Shown here one piece after another: positions 7,933 through 16,720 of a stretch of 64,000 nucleotides of DNA. The stretch comes from Nitrospira_E sp052156535 (GTDB lineage: Bacteria > Nitrospirota > Nitrospiria > Nitrospirales > UBA8639): assembly GCF_052156535.1 (NCBI RefSeq), contig NZ_JBQKUP010000041.1:186001-250000 (forward strand), read 5' to 3'. Below the pieces are notes generated by a model. It did not search any database and was not told the origin of the DNA. It worked only from the letters and a program-made list of their open reading frames with translations. Made by a program: the position numbers and the translations under genes. Each line of letters begins with the position of its first letter. Position 1 is the first letter of the stretch.

Positions 7933-10320
7933 TCAAATTGATGGCCAGGTCACGATCGGGCGAGTGACAATTGGAACTTCGGGCGAAAGGTGTAGCTCCT
8001 CGTCTTCGTGGCGGATCATCAACCCGTCGCCCTCCCGCAAAGCATATCGGGCGCCTTCGGGCCCCATATCGATATCAAGGATTTGGCCGCGGTAAGTCAG
8101 CGGAAAACGGATCCTTGCCGGCTGGGCAGGGAGGCGTCGAGGCCTGAACGTCAGGATACCGTCGAAGTCCCGCATCCCCGCCAGGCCATAGACCATCACC
8201 ATCCAGGTGCCGCCCATGGAGGCGATGTGACATCCGTCTTTCACATTTCCTCCGATATCTGCCAGGTCCATGAGCAAGGCTGCCCGTGCATATTCGGTTG
8301 CCAAATCCGGGTATCCGATTTCTGAGGCCACTATACTTTGAATGCAGGATGAGAGAGAGGAGTCTCCCGTGGTCAGGGGGTCATAATAATCAAAGTTGCG
8401 CTTCTTTTGCTCGAGGGAGAACGACTGTCCGAACAGAAACATGGCTAAAATAATGTCCGCCTGTTTAATAACCTGATACCGATAGATGACCAAGGGGTGA
8501 TAATACAAAAGAAGAGGGAAACTTTCCGGTGGAGTATTCTGCAGATCCCACCGCTCTTTTTGTAAAAAGGCATCATCCTGCGGGTGAATTCCCCGCTCTT
8601 CATCGTAGGGGATGTACATGTTTTCCGCAGCCCTCCGCCAATCCTTGACTTCCTCCATTTCTATCCCCGTTTTACTGGTCAGGGCGGCGAACGTATCGGG
8701 GTTCTTTTCTCTCAGGGACTCGATCGTGGACGCGGCATAAAGGAGATTTTCCCTCGCCATGAGATTCGTATAGGTATTATTATTGACGACGGTGTTGTAT
8801 TCATCAGGGCCGGTCACCCCATGAATGCAAAACTTTCCCTTCAGGTCCTCGGAGAAAAATCCGAGGTCGCTCCATAAGCGGGCCGTTTCGATCAACATTT
8901 CCGCCCCATAGTCATTCAAAAATTCCTCGTCACCCGTTGCCTGGACGTATTTTTTTAGGGCATACATGATGTCCGCATTGATGTGGTATTGAGCAGTCCC
9001 TGCGGCATAATAGGCCGAGGCTTCTTCTCCGTTGATGGTTCTCCACGGAAACATGGCGCCTTTCTGACTCAGCTCCCGTGCCCATTTTCTGGCCTTGTCC
9101 AGCATGCGATAACGAAACAGCAGAAGATTTTTGGCGATGCGTGGGGAGGTGTAGGTCAGGAAGGGCAGCAGATAGATTTCCGTATCCCAAAAATATTGAC
9201 CTTCATAGGCCTGGCCCGTCAAACCCTTGGCGGGTACACCGGTGGTATCTGCTCTGCCTGACGCCTGAAGGACATGAAACAGATTGAATCGTATGGCTTG
9301 CTGGATTTCTATATTGGAACGCTTGGTCCGTTTTGGATCGAGATTGCTGACCTGGATATCGCTCCTTGACCAAAAATCAGCCATGAATTGTTCCTGGTCG
9401 TCGAGGATGCGAGCGAGTCCCTGGCCGAGGGCTCGATCCAAAGTCCGTTCGGCTCTGGCACACAGTCCTTCGGGAGATGCGGTGTGTGTCGTATGATAGG
9501 TCATGTACTTGAACAGGCGGACGGGGATGCCCGGTTTTGCCTCGACCGAGAAAACGATGGCCCCGAAGTCCTCGTAACACTTGTCCTGCATGGTGTACGC
9601 ACAGTCGGTCGCCAGATCGTGATCCATGCCGCATGCCAGTGTCATGTTGCTGTTCTTGGTGCTGTGACACAGAATAATGCGATGATCTTTGGCAATTTGC
9701 TTCCTGGGATGTAAAGTCCGGTCGAGAAAACCCTTTGCCTGTCGAGGGTCACTGTTTCCCTTCTGATGGTCATGGAGGTAGAGCATTTCAGAGGACAGCA
9801 CGATCGGCGCCTCAGCATTCAACACCGTCACTTCATAGGAGATGGCCGCCAGGTGGCGGTGGGAGAATGACACCAGGCGTCTGGATTTGATGCGCACCTG
9901 TTTCCCGGACGGGGTCTCCCACAAAATCTCCCGGTCCAGTGTGGCGGATTTCATGTTCAGGCGGCGGTCATAGTTCAGCAGATTGGCGTTGGGTAAATAC
10001 AAAGGCTCGTCGTCAACATAAAGTTTGATTTTGTTGCTGTTTGTCACATTGACGATGGTCTGACCGGTTCGGGCAAAGCCATACGCCTCTTCGCCGTATA
10101 CGATCGGCCATGATTCGTAAAAACCATTGACAAAGGTCCCGTTCTGAACGGCAGGCACGCCCTCTTCCACGCATCCTCGCATGCCAAAATATCCGTTTCC
10201 TATCGCAAAAATTGATTCGGTCATTTCCAGGAAAGGGGGATGGAATTGTTTTTCAATCAGGTTCCATTCATCGGGAGGATAAATATGAGGAGGTGGTTTC
10301 ACGCGCTCATGGTGTATCAT
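7933..10320 (-). CDS. GH65 family disaccharide phosphorylase (maltose/trehalose/kojibiose type)
   Basis: 795 aa glycoside hydrolase family 65 protein. GH65 phosphorylases split an alpha-glucosyl disaccharide with inorganic phosphate into beta-glucose 1-phosphate and glucose. Seen: the N-terminal beta-sandwich start (MTESIFAIGNGYFGMRG), the central (alpha/alpha)6 barrel with FWDTEIYLLPF, the catalytic Glu in VTGPDEYNTVVNNN, and IKQADIILAMF. The next gene upstream is beta-phosphoglucomutase (10438-11196), the usual partner that converts beta-glucose 1-phosphate to glucose 6-phosphate, which argues for phosphorolysis over hydrolysis. Substrate specificity cannot be read here. ATG 10320 has only a distant AAGG; no better in-frame ATG lies nearby. 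Confidence 0.93.
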   Translation of the reverse strand: MIHHERVKPPPHIYPPDEWNLIEKQFHPPFLEMTESIFAIGNGYFGMRGCVEEGVPAVQNGTFVNGFYESWPIVYGEEAYGFARTGQTIVNVTNSNKIKLYVDDEPLYLPNANLLNYDRRLNMKSATLDREILWETPSGKQVRIKSRRLVSFSHRHLAAISYEVTVLNAEAPIVLSSEMLYLHDHQKGNSDPRQAKGFLDRTLHPRKQIAKDHRIILCHSTKNSNMTLACGMDHDLATDCAYTMQDKCYEDFGAIVFSVEAKPGIPVRLFKYMTYHTTHTASPEGLCARAERTLDRALGQGLARILDDQEQFMADFWSRSDIQVSNLDPKRTKRSNIEIQQAIRFNLFHVLQASGRADTTGVPAKGLTGQAYEGQYFWDTEIYLLPFLTYTSPRIAKNLLLFRYRMLDKARKWARELSQKGAMFPWRTINGEEASAYYAAGTAQYHINADIMYALKKYVQATGDEEFLNDYGAEMLIETARLWSDLGFFSEDLKGKFCIHGVTGPDEYNTVVNNNTYTNLMARENLLYAASTIESLREKNPDTFAALTSKTGIEMEEVKDWRRAAENMYIPYDEERGIHPQDDAFLQKERWDLQNTPPESFPLLLYYHPLVIYRYQVIKQADIILAMFLFGQSFSLEQKKRNFDYYDPLTTGDSSLSSCIQSIVASEIGYPDLATEYARAALLMDLADIGGNVKDGCHIASMGGTWMVMVYGLAGMRDFDGILTFRPRRLPAQPARIRFPLTYRGQILDIDMGPEGARYALREGDGLMIRHEDEELHLSPEVPIVTRPIVTWPSI

Positions 10321-10437
10321 GAGTTTTCAACCTTCCATTCAACAGACGACACCCAAAGACCTCGGCATGCCAGCAGGAAAGATGGCGACTCAAGCTGACT
10401 GCCTGTCCAAAAACGTGAAAGAAATATTTTCGGGAGT

Positions 10438-11196
10438 TTAGTCAAGTAATTCTCCAAGATCTTTGACCACGATATCAGCGCCATGTTGCCTGAGTTCTTC
10501 GGAATCTCCTTTTCGTGCCACTCCGATCACCAGCCCGAATCCTCCATCCCGGCCGGCTTGAACCCCGGAAATGGCGTCTTCCACCACCACCGAGCGTTTC
10601 GGGTCCACTCCCAATTTTTTGGCTGCGGCAAGGAAGGCATCCGGAGCCGGCTTTCCAGAGAGATTCTCGTTGTGGATGACGTTTCCATCGACTTTCACAT
10701 TAAATAAGCTTCCAATTCCGGCAGCCTTGAGTACGACATCGCAATTCTGACTTGAGGTCACGACGGCGACTTCGATTCCTTCTTTGCGGATTCGTCGAAC
10801 CAATGCGATACTTCCTTCGTAGACCTCAACACCATTAGACTCAATGACCGCGTTAATCATTTCGTTCTTGTGATTTCCAAGGCCGCATACGGTCTCGATT
10901 TGTGGTGAATCAGCCGGAGTCCCTTCAGGTAGTTCTATGCCCCTTGACCGGAGAAAATCCCGAACACCGTCAAAGCGGGGTTTTCCATCGACATAGAGAC
11001 GATAATCCGTGGCGATCTCGAACGGTTGAAATGGTTCACCGGACCGGGATGCCCGATTCAGCAGGTATTCGTCGAACATTTTTTTCCAACAGATCGCGTG
11101 CACCTTGGCGGTCGCAGTCAGAACTCCATCAAGATCAAACAGCACGGCATCAAATTTGTCCCGGGTTATGGGATTGGGCGCTTTCCCTCCACTCAT
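10438..11196 (-). CDS. pgmB: beta-phosphoglucomutase (HAD superfamily)
   Basis: 252 aa cytoplasmic phosphotransferase converting beta-glucose 1-phosphate to glucose 6-phosphate. The HAD motif I FDLDGVLT carries both Asp residues (about 20 and 22); motif II is VTSSQ, the Lys of motif III is in SGKPAPDAF, and motif IV is VVVEDAISGVQAG. The cap region between motif I and II is typical. It is directly upstream of the GH65 phosphorylase, so substrate supply is local. Some HAD proteins with this architecture are fused to or partnered with trehalose/maltose phosphorylases; here the genes are separate with 117 nt between them. Confidence 0.92.
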   Translation of the reverse strand: MSGGKAPNPITRDKFDAVLFDLDGVLTATAKVHAICWKKMFDEYLLNRASRSGEPFQPFEIATDYRLYVDGKPRFDGVRDFLRSRGIELPEGTPADSPQIETVCGLGNHKNEMINAVIESNGVEVYEGSIALVRRIRKEGIEVAVVTSSQNCDVVLKAAGIGSLFNVKVDGNVIHNENLSGKPAPDAFLAAAKKLGVDPKRSVVVEDAISGVQAGRDGGFGLVIGVARKGDSEELRQHGADIVVKDLGELLD

Positions 11197-11335
11197 GGTT
11201 GGTCTTCTTCCCGGCTGAGCTTTGTTGTTTGAGGTGCCAAATTTTCCTCATACTCGCCAGCACAGTATTTCAAAACGGACATGCGATGCTTACCTCCAAA
11301 TCTCTTGCGGTAAAAAAGATTCGTCCACATGCGGT

Positions 11336-12403
11336 TTAGTCATCATGCCAGTCTGCACGGTGTGCCGGTGCAGTTTTCCGTGATGAATCCGCTTCCATCT
11401 CTTCTGCGTATTTCCCGAAGTTCGCCGCACTGTTACATTTGGCTCTATGATAAAGAGCCTGTTGACCAGCCTTGAGGTTTTCGGCCTTCCCATGCCAGGC
11501 CTCCAGCGCAGGATCCTGTAGAGCCCGGCCATAGGAAAAGCTGATTTTCCAGGGCTTCGTTGAGGGAAGTTGATTAATGGCATTCAAATGTGCGGTGGCA
11601 AGGCGGTCATGCTGACCGCCTGATAAGAACACGATCCCGGGAACAGCGGCCGGTACATGGCGGGCGAGACATTGTAGCGTAGCTTGAGCCACCTCCTGAA
11701 CCGAGGCCTGCTTTGAACACTCCTTCCCTGAAATGACCATGTTGGGTTTCAGAAGCATACCTTCCAGTAAGATTCTCTGGTCATAAAGGGCGTTGAAGAC
11801 CGCATGGAGTACTTGCCCAGTGACCTCCCCGCAGCATTCGATGGTATGGGGACCGTCCATCAGCACCTCGGGTTCGACAATCGGGACTAGCCCCTGCTCC
11901 TGACAGAGAGCCGCGTAGCGTCCCAGCGCGTGAGCATTGACCACCAGGCAGGTTTGGCTTGGTAATCCCTCGGAAATCCGAATGACCGCTCTCCATTTGG
12001 CAAACCGGGCACCCATTTTGTAATAGTCACTCAACCTGTCCCGAAGCCCGTCTAATCCCTCCGTTACTTTTTCGCCGGGCGATCCTGCAAGATTCTTCGC
12101 CCCTGTATCCACCTTGATCCCCGGGATGATTCCCAGTCTGGTGCAAATCTCCGGCAGAGGGGTTCCCTGGGAGTCTTTTTGTCGAATGGTTTCGTCGTAC
12201 AAGATCACGCCGCTGATAAACTCCGAAACTCCCGGGGCGGTGATCAGCATTTCCCGGTAGGTTCGGCGGCTGTCTTCCGTTGAACTGATCTTCAGGGACT
12301 CAAATCGTTTCGTGATGGTTCCGACGGTTTCATCGGCCGCCAGAATACCTTTCCCTTCAGCTACCAGGGCCTTCGTTGTCGCTTCGAGACTGCCGTGTCT
12401 CAT
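11336..12403 (-). CDS. fba: class I fructose-bisphosphate aldolase
   Basis: 355 aa Schiff-base aldolase splitting fructose 1,6-bisphosphate to dihydroxyacetone phosphate and glyceraldehyde 3-phosphate. The fold marks match the animal/plant-like class I family: GKGILAADET near the N-terminus, FAKWRAVI, VEPEVLMDG, the Schiff-base Lys in LLKPNMV, FLSGGQ and FSYGRALQ. ATG 12403 has GAGGGG about 8 nt upstream. First gene of the minus-strand sugar cluster. It can serve glycolysis or gluconeogenesis in an autotroph making glycogen. Confidence 0.95.
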   Translation of the reverse strand: MRHGSLEATTKALVAEGKGILAADETVGTITKRFESLKISSTEDSRRTYREMLITAPGVSEFISGVILYDETIRQKDSQGTPLPEICTRLGIIPGIKVDTGAKNLAGSPGEKVTEGLDGLRDRLSDYYKMGARFAKWRAVIRISEGLPSQTCLVVNAHALGRYAALCQEQGLVPIVEPEVLMDGPHTIECCGEVTGQVLHAVFNALYDQRILLEGMLLKPNMVISGKECSKQASVQEVAQATLQCLARHVPAAVPGIVFLSGGQHDRLATAHLNAINQLPSTKPWKISFSYGRALQDPALEAWHGKAENLKAGQQALYHRAKCNSAANFGKYAEEMEADSSRKTAPAHRADWHDD

Positions 12404-12754
12404 GGTGTTCCCCTCAAATTTTTTACCAAGCCGAGTTCAATTGGGATCAGATCAGAAATGATAATGACATAAAGTATCAACAAATTTATAGTAAATTATC
12501 CATAAAATTTTTTTGCTAAAAAATAAGTAAAACATAAAATTCCCTAGCCAATAAAGGGGAATAATAGGCATAGGCTCTGGTGTTGGAAATTTTAACGTAT
12601 AATTAACAAATAAGATGCGCCAGTGTCATTTCCTGTAATGATGGAACTCATCCGCCTTGAACCAACCGGGCTGTGTCAGGGACTGCGTGTTGACAGTGTG
12701 GGACGCTAAAGAGGTACAGTTTGGTCTGTTCTTAGAAATTTCTTTGGAACCTCT
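12404..12754. other. divergent intergenic region, AT-rich core
   Basis: 351 bases between the divergently transcribed aldolase and histidine phosphatase genes. A strongly AT-rich stretch (about 12,475-12,610) stands out from the GC-richer flanks and is the likely site of both promoters. I see no ORF, RNA gene or clear operator in it. Confidence 0.4.
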
Positions 12755-13345
12755 ATGTCTAACAAACCGCAAGAAGTTTACGTTATTCGTCACGGAGAGA
12801 CGGAATGGAGTCTGAGTGGCCAACACACCGGAACCACAGATTTGCCTCTCACCGAAAACGGGCGAAATCTGGCCAGGCTTCTCAAACCCTTGTTTGCCAA
12901 ACACACATTTGATCTGGTTCTGACCAGTCCTCTGCAGCGGGCCCGTGAAACGTGTCTATTGGCAGGATTCGGCGGGAAGGCCGAAGTGGACACTAATCTG
13001 GTGGAGTGGAATTATGGAGAGTATGAAGGCCTCACTCCCAAGCAGATTCACGACAAGAGACCCGGTTGGATGATTTTTACCGATGGTTGTCCTGGTGGAG
13101 AAACCCCTGAAGAGGTCGGAGCTCGGGCCGACCGTGCCATTGCCAGGGCTAAAACCGCAAAGGGTAATGTCGCACTTTTTGCACATGGTCATATTTTCCG
13201 AGTGCTGGTCGCCCGATGGCTCGGCCTTCCTGCGAGCGGAGGGCGCCATTTTCTCCTTCAGACCGGCACATTGAATGTTCTGAGTTATTACCGGGAAATT
13301 CCTGCCCTGAAGATATGGAATGCTCCACTTATTTCCGCCGAATGA
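12755..13345 (+). CDS. histidine phosphatase family protein (phosphoglycerate mutase-like)
   Basis: 196 aa cytoplasmic protein with the RHGETEW motif at residues 12-18 (catalytic His), TSPLQRARET and the second catalytic His in FAHGHIFRVL. This branch includes phosphoglycerate mutase-like, alpha-ribazole and sugar-phosphate phosphatases; the substrate is not evident. It is divergent from the sugar cluster. The ribosome binding site is weak (TTTGGAA about 8 nt before the ATG). Length is normal for the family. Confidence 0.88.
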   Translation: MSNKPQEVYVIRHGETEWSLSGQHTGTTDLPLTENGRNLARLLKPLFAKHTFDLVLTSPLQRARETCLLAGFGGKAEVDTNLVEWNYGEYEGLTPKQIHDKRPGWMIFTDGCPGGETPEEVGARADRAIARAKTAKGNVALFAHGHIFRVLVARWLGLPASGGRHFLLQTGTLNVLSYYREIPALKIWNAPLISAE

Positions 13346-13523
13346 GGCATTTGGCTACACTGCCTCCCGCCTTAAAGTTTTTCTCAAGATTACCATGTGA
13401 TGGCCTGGTCTCCCGACTTTCATGAGATGGTAGACGTTCACTTAACGGAATTAAAACAGAGGAGAGGTTGGGTCGCGCTGGCGGGGCGGCGGAACATATT
13501 GGGCGGAGCTCACACTCTCAAAA

Positions 13524-13700
13524 CAAATTTTGGATCGGCTTGTTTTTTGAGGGGAAGTCTGTGGCGCTATCGCCTAAAAATTATTCCGGTTTACCAAAAC
13601 CGACGTCTATCGGGAAGCGCTTGAGAGGAGGTTCCCGGCGACACTGGGAAGAAATGTTTTGTTGGAAGGATCTCTCTCCCTGACTTATTCCTCCTCCTCG
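13524..13700 (+). pseudogene. decayed copy of the 5' end of the AsmA-like gene at 20 kb
   Basis: The DNA here aligns by eye with the first about 190 bases of the AsmA-like gene beginning at 20,009, with indels. From 13,608 one frame reads YREALERRFPATLGRN then VLLEGSLSLTYS, against YRDTLERGFSAALGRK and VSLEGPLSLTFS in the intact gene. The reading frame is broken upstream (ATTTTGGATC...CTTG matches in another frame) and homology stops near 13,700. It is a fragment of a lost paralogue, not an active gene. Confidence 0.6.
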
Positions 13701-13780
13701 CTGTCCGCACTCTTCACGTCCACGAGGCTGGATTATCAGGGACCCCGTTGAGTCCCGATGTTTTCCATTTTGTTTGAATG

Positions 13781-14013
13781 GGGCTGTTGAAAAAAGCCGC
13801 CAGCGGCGTTCTCGCCATTTTCCCGTGCTCACGTACTGGAAGTACGCTCTGCGCGCAAAAATGACTGCGGCCTTTCCTTCGAGGGGCCTCAGGACAGGAC
13901 TGGACGAACCCTTCGAAAGGCTCAGGGCATGCTTTTTTGAACCGACCCGGGGCCTCTAATTTGCAACCTGCCATTGGGTCAATATACCCTTGGAAATTAT
14001 TATTATTCAACAC
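13781..14013 (+). repeat. MITE-like element family 1, copy 1
   Basis: About 233 bp element beginning GGGCTGTTGAAAAAAGCCGC and ending TTCAACACTCCC, imperfect terminal inverted repeats (GGG-TGTTGAA). It is flanked on both sides by TTGAATG (13,774-13,780 and right after the terminal CCC), a likely target-site duplication. Internally it has a GTACTGGAAGTAC hairpin and a CTTCGAAAGGCTCAGG segment. No coding capacity. Two other copies are in the window (16.8 kb; 51.7-53.1 kb, reversed and interrupted). Confidence 0.7.
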
Positions 14014-14077
14014 TCCCTTGAATGAAAACGAGGGAGGTCTCCTTTTTCCGTGGTAAGCGTAGACGCTCTTTGACTGT

Positions 14078-14452
14078 TTAGTGCGGGAGATCTTTGGGAA
14101 TAGAGTAAGGAGTCGAGACGACAGGCTTACTCAAGAGTAATAGGCCTCCACCAGGACGGCCGATACAAGCTTTTTCGTATATGTAGGAGAGTAGTGTCTC
14201 GGCTTCTGTCACTGAAACCACGATATTTACCATCCTCACTAAAATTGACTCGGGTAACCCTCCCTTTTTCGTGATTGCTTCCCGAAGGGCAGCAATGCCT
14301 CGACATGAAACACTCTCCGCGCGAATGATGCCCTTTTCCTCGCGCAACGTCTTGAGCAAGACTCTGTCCGTGCCGTCATCGGGCAGAACGCAGGTAATAA
14401 TCTGACTGGGTTCAAGAGGTATCAGGTGGTCGGAGTCTTGTCCGAGGCTCAT
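14078..14452 (-). CDS. PII-like nitrogen regulatory protein family member (second of pair)
   Basis: 124 aa small protein with the length and alternating strand-helix pattern of the PII/GlnB superfamily. It is weakly related to its partner upstream and ends with VVSTPYSIP. The start ATG overlaps the stop of the preceding PII-like gene by ATGA, so translation is coupled. The T-loop Tyr of classical GlnB is not recognisable. It probably senses a ligand and acts on the membrane protein encoded first in the operon, but this is inferred only from operon position. Could alternatively be a degenerate, non-nucleotide-binding PII. Confidence 0.6.
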   Translation of the reverse strand: MSLGQDSDHLIPLEPSQIITCVLPDDGTDRVLLKTLREEKGIIRAESVSCRGIAALREAITKKGGLPESILVRMVNIVVSVTEAETLLSYIYEKACIGRPGGGLLLLSKPVVSTPYSIPKDLPH

Positions 14453-14829
14453 GATCTTTCCTGCACTGAACCTTTTTTCCGTAATTGTTCCTTCACCGTC
14501 TCTGGAATATAGGTTGCGACCTTTTCCAGGGGCGTGATGTATAAGAAACCTCTGGCAGGAGCATCAAGCTGGCCGGCCTTAAAAATGTTGCTGGCCACGA
14601 TATCGGTTTGCTCGGAAGAGACCAGGACACTGATGACATCCTTTGAGGCATCCACGGCAATTCCCAGTATTCCCAAACGTTCGCGAATACCTACTCCTCT
14701 GCTCTGGTGGACTAATACTCCCCTTGCCCCGGCATCCCGCGCGGCTTTGACAATCAGGTCGGCATCCCCTGATTGCACCACGCATGTAATCATGGCGACG
14801 TCCGTAAGATAGGTCATGTTCGTACTCAT
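14449..14829 (-). CDS. PII-like signalling protein (P-II family)
   Basis: 126 aa protein with the PII C-terminal signature form AGQLDAPARGFLYITPLEKV (compare the canonical LDxPGxGxxF/Y...PLEKxAT). An N-terminal strand (VAMITCVVQSGDADLIVKAA) and GARGVLVHQSRGVG in T-loop position are present. It starts inside the stop codon of the DUF1538 gene (ATGA overlap at 14,826-14,829) and ends in the same kind of overlap with the next PII-like gene. PII-type proteins commonly gate transporters such as AmtB in response to 2-oxoglutarate, ATP or ADP; here the likely target is the DUF1538 protein. Confidence 0.75.
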   Translation of the reverse strand: MSTNMTYLTDVAMITCVVQSGDADLIVKAARDAGARGVLVHQSRGVGIRERLGILGIAVDASKDVISVLVSSEQTDIVASNIFKAGQLDAPARGFLYITPLEKVATYIPETVKEQLRKKGSVQERS

Positions 14830-16619
14830 ACAATGCCTTGAACCTCCTGTATCTGTGAAACGGTTCTCGCTTCAAGGGCCGCACGAGCTTGTGCCTTGGC
14901 TTGGTAGTCTGCCCAAAGACCGGTCATCAATACAGTCAGAATAGGGCCGATGGAGGCCATGGAAAGAATGCCAAACCCCTCCACAGCATGAGTGGCATTA
15001 CCAAATCCCAACCCCATGGCTAAGACGAGCGGGACCGTGATGGGACCCGTGGTCACACCGGCACTATCCCAGGCCACATTGACGAAGGCTTCACTGGAAA
15101 AAATGGTGAGCACAAAAGCCAAGAGGTACCCGACCAGGATCAACCAGACTAACGGTAAATCAAAAATCAGTTTGGCTAAACCCGTGGCAATCCCGACGCC
15201 AACACCAAGTGAGACGGCCATAATCAGCGTTTTTTTCTTAAATACCCCGTTGGTGAGATTTTCGGCCGTTGTGCCGAGCGCGTTGAGGGCCGGTTCGGCC
15301 ACTGTCGCACCAAAGCCAAGTCCCCAGGCAAAGGCCAGTGAAAGAATCAACCCTACCGAATAGACATAAATAGGTGATATTGGCACGCCCGAGAGAGACA
15401 TGAATGCAGCAGGAACCAAGCTACCCACGGTTCCTCCTAATTGTGAAAGTCCGTAGGTCAGTCCCAAGTTAAAGACGCACATGCCGATAATCGTCAGGCC
15501 AATCCCATACAGAATCTCGCCCTTATTGGGGAGCGAATCATTGAGTATGAGCCTGAGGACCACGAAGAGAAACAGAACCAGTGGGAGGATTGCGCGGACC
15601 CCCAACACTATCTCCTCGCCAGGACTGCGTTCATACCAGGGGGGCGCCACGGCTTGAACAGTTCCGGACATGTGGTTGGCGGCCGCAATAATTTCAGCGG
15701 GTGTCACCGTGGATGCAATGTAGAAAGCCAGGATAAGCACGCCAATGACAGGGAAAAGGGAGGCCATGGTTACAATTCCGAAACCGGATAATCCTGAATC
15801 TCCCTTCCCTGCTGCCGTCGCAATTCCGATACCCAATGCCAGGACCAAGGGCACGGTGACCGGTCCTGTTGTCACGGCGCCGGCATCCCAGGCCAACCCT
15901 AGTACATTAGTCAGATCCGAATCAGAGGCTCCATAGAGCGTCAAGACAAGGACAGGAGCCAGGGAACCGTAGATAAACGGTTTGAGACTCCAGCCATACA
16001 AGAACCTTAAGGTGCCGATGACGGCTGCTAAGCCCACACTGAACCCGATCACCAGCACAAGGGTTTCAGACCAGTCATTCAGCAGGGCATACAGATAGGC
16101 GGCCTTCTCAACCACGACATTCTGGCCGGCAACTTTCAATGCCCCGATAGCCGGCTCGGCAAAGGTGACCCCAATTCCAAGAAGAAGGGTGATGACTAAA
16201 ACCAATGGTAATGGTGATTTCTCGGGTAAGCGCTTGCCGATGATAGTGCCAAAGGGCATCAGTCCCAGCTTCAGACCTTCCATAAAAAACATCAGTCCAA
16301 CAATGACGGCAAACAGGCCACTCATGATCATCCAGGAGTCCTGGACCAGTTGGCGCAAAATTAAGATCTGGAACAATGCCAGGTATAACCCCAGGGGGAT
16401 GACCGATTTGACCTGTTCCATGAATCGAACTGAGACATAGGGGCGTAGGAGTTTGAAGATTTCCCTAGGCGTCAGGTCAATTCGGGGCGGTTGGTAGGGT
16501 ATCAGATGCCCGCGCGAATCCCATTCCAATTTAGGATTCAGGACATTGAAACTGAATTCAGCATCTCCATGCCCGAGTGCACGTTGATAATCTCCGAATC
16601 GATAGGAATCAGTCATCAT
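14826..16619 (-). CDS. DUF1538 multi-pass membrane protein, probable transporter
   Basis: 597 aa inner-membrane protein with a cytoplasmic N-terminal about 65 residues and about 12 or more hydrophobic segments. The membrane part is a two-fold repeat: GVTFAEPAIGALKVAG in the first half is echoed by GATVAEPALNALGTTAENL in the second, and AWDAGAVTTGPVTVPLVLALGIG by AWDSAGVTTGPITVPLVLAM (near 15.0 and 15.9 kb). This matches DUF1538, a family whose substrate I do not know. It heads a three-gene, ATGA-overlapped operon with two PII-like proteins, so its activity is probably gated by nitrogen/energy status. No strong ribosome binding site precedes ATG 16,619. Confidence 0.8.
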   Translation of the reverse strand: MMTDSYRFGDYQRALGHGDAEFSFNVLNPKLEWDSRGHLIPYQPPRIDLTPREIFKLLRPYVSVRFMEQVKSVIPLGLYLALFQILILRQLVQDSWMIMSGLFAVIVGLMFFMEGLKLGLMPFGTIIGKRLPEKSPLPLVLVITLLLGIGVTFAEPAIGALKVAGQNVVVEKAAYLYALLNDWSETLVLVIGFSVGLAAVIGTLRFLYGWSLKPFIYGSLAPVLVLTLYGASDSDLTNVLGLAWDAGAVTTGPVTVPLVLALGIGIATAAGKGDSGLSGFGIVTMASLFPVIGVLILAFYIASTVTPAEIIAAANHMSGTVQAVAPPWYERSPGEEIVLGVRAILPLVLFLFVVLRLILNDSLPNKGEILYGIGLTIIGMCVFNLGLTYGLSQLGGTVGSLVPAAFMSLSGVPISPIYVYSVGLILSLAFAWGLGFGATVAEPALNALGTTAENLTNGVFKKKTLIMAVSLGVGVGIATGLAKLIFDLPLVWLILVGYLLAFVLTIFSSEAFVNVAWDSAGVTTGPITVPLVLAMGLGFGNATHAVEGFGILSMASIGPILTVLMTGLWADYQAKAQARAALEARTVSQIQEVQGIV

Positions 16620-16720
16620 TCTCTATTGGGGTCAATCTAGAAGGTTTCCGGCAGTATACCGTTCAGATTCTTTCCAGGAAAGGACAAAAGTCAAAAGAGA
16701 AAATTTTCCCTTTTATTTTA

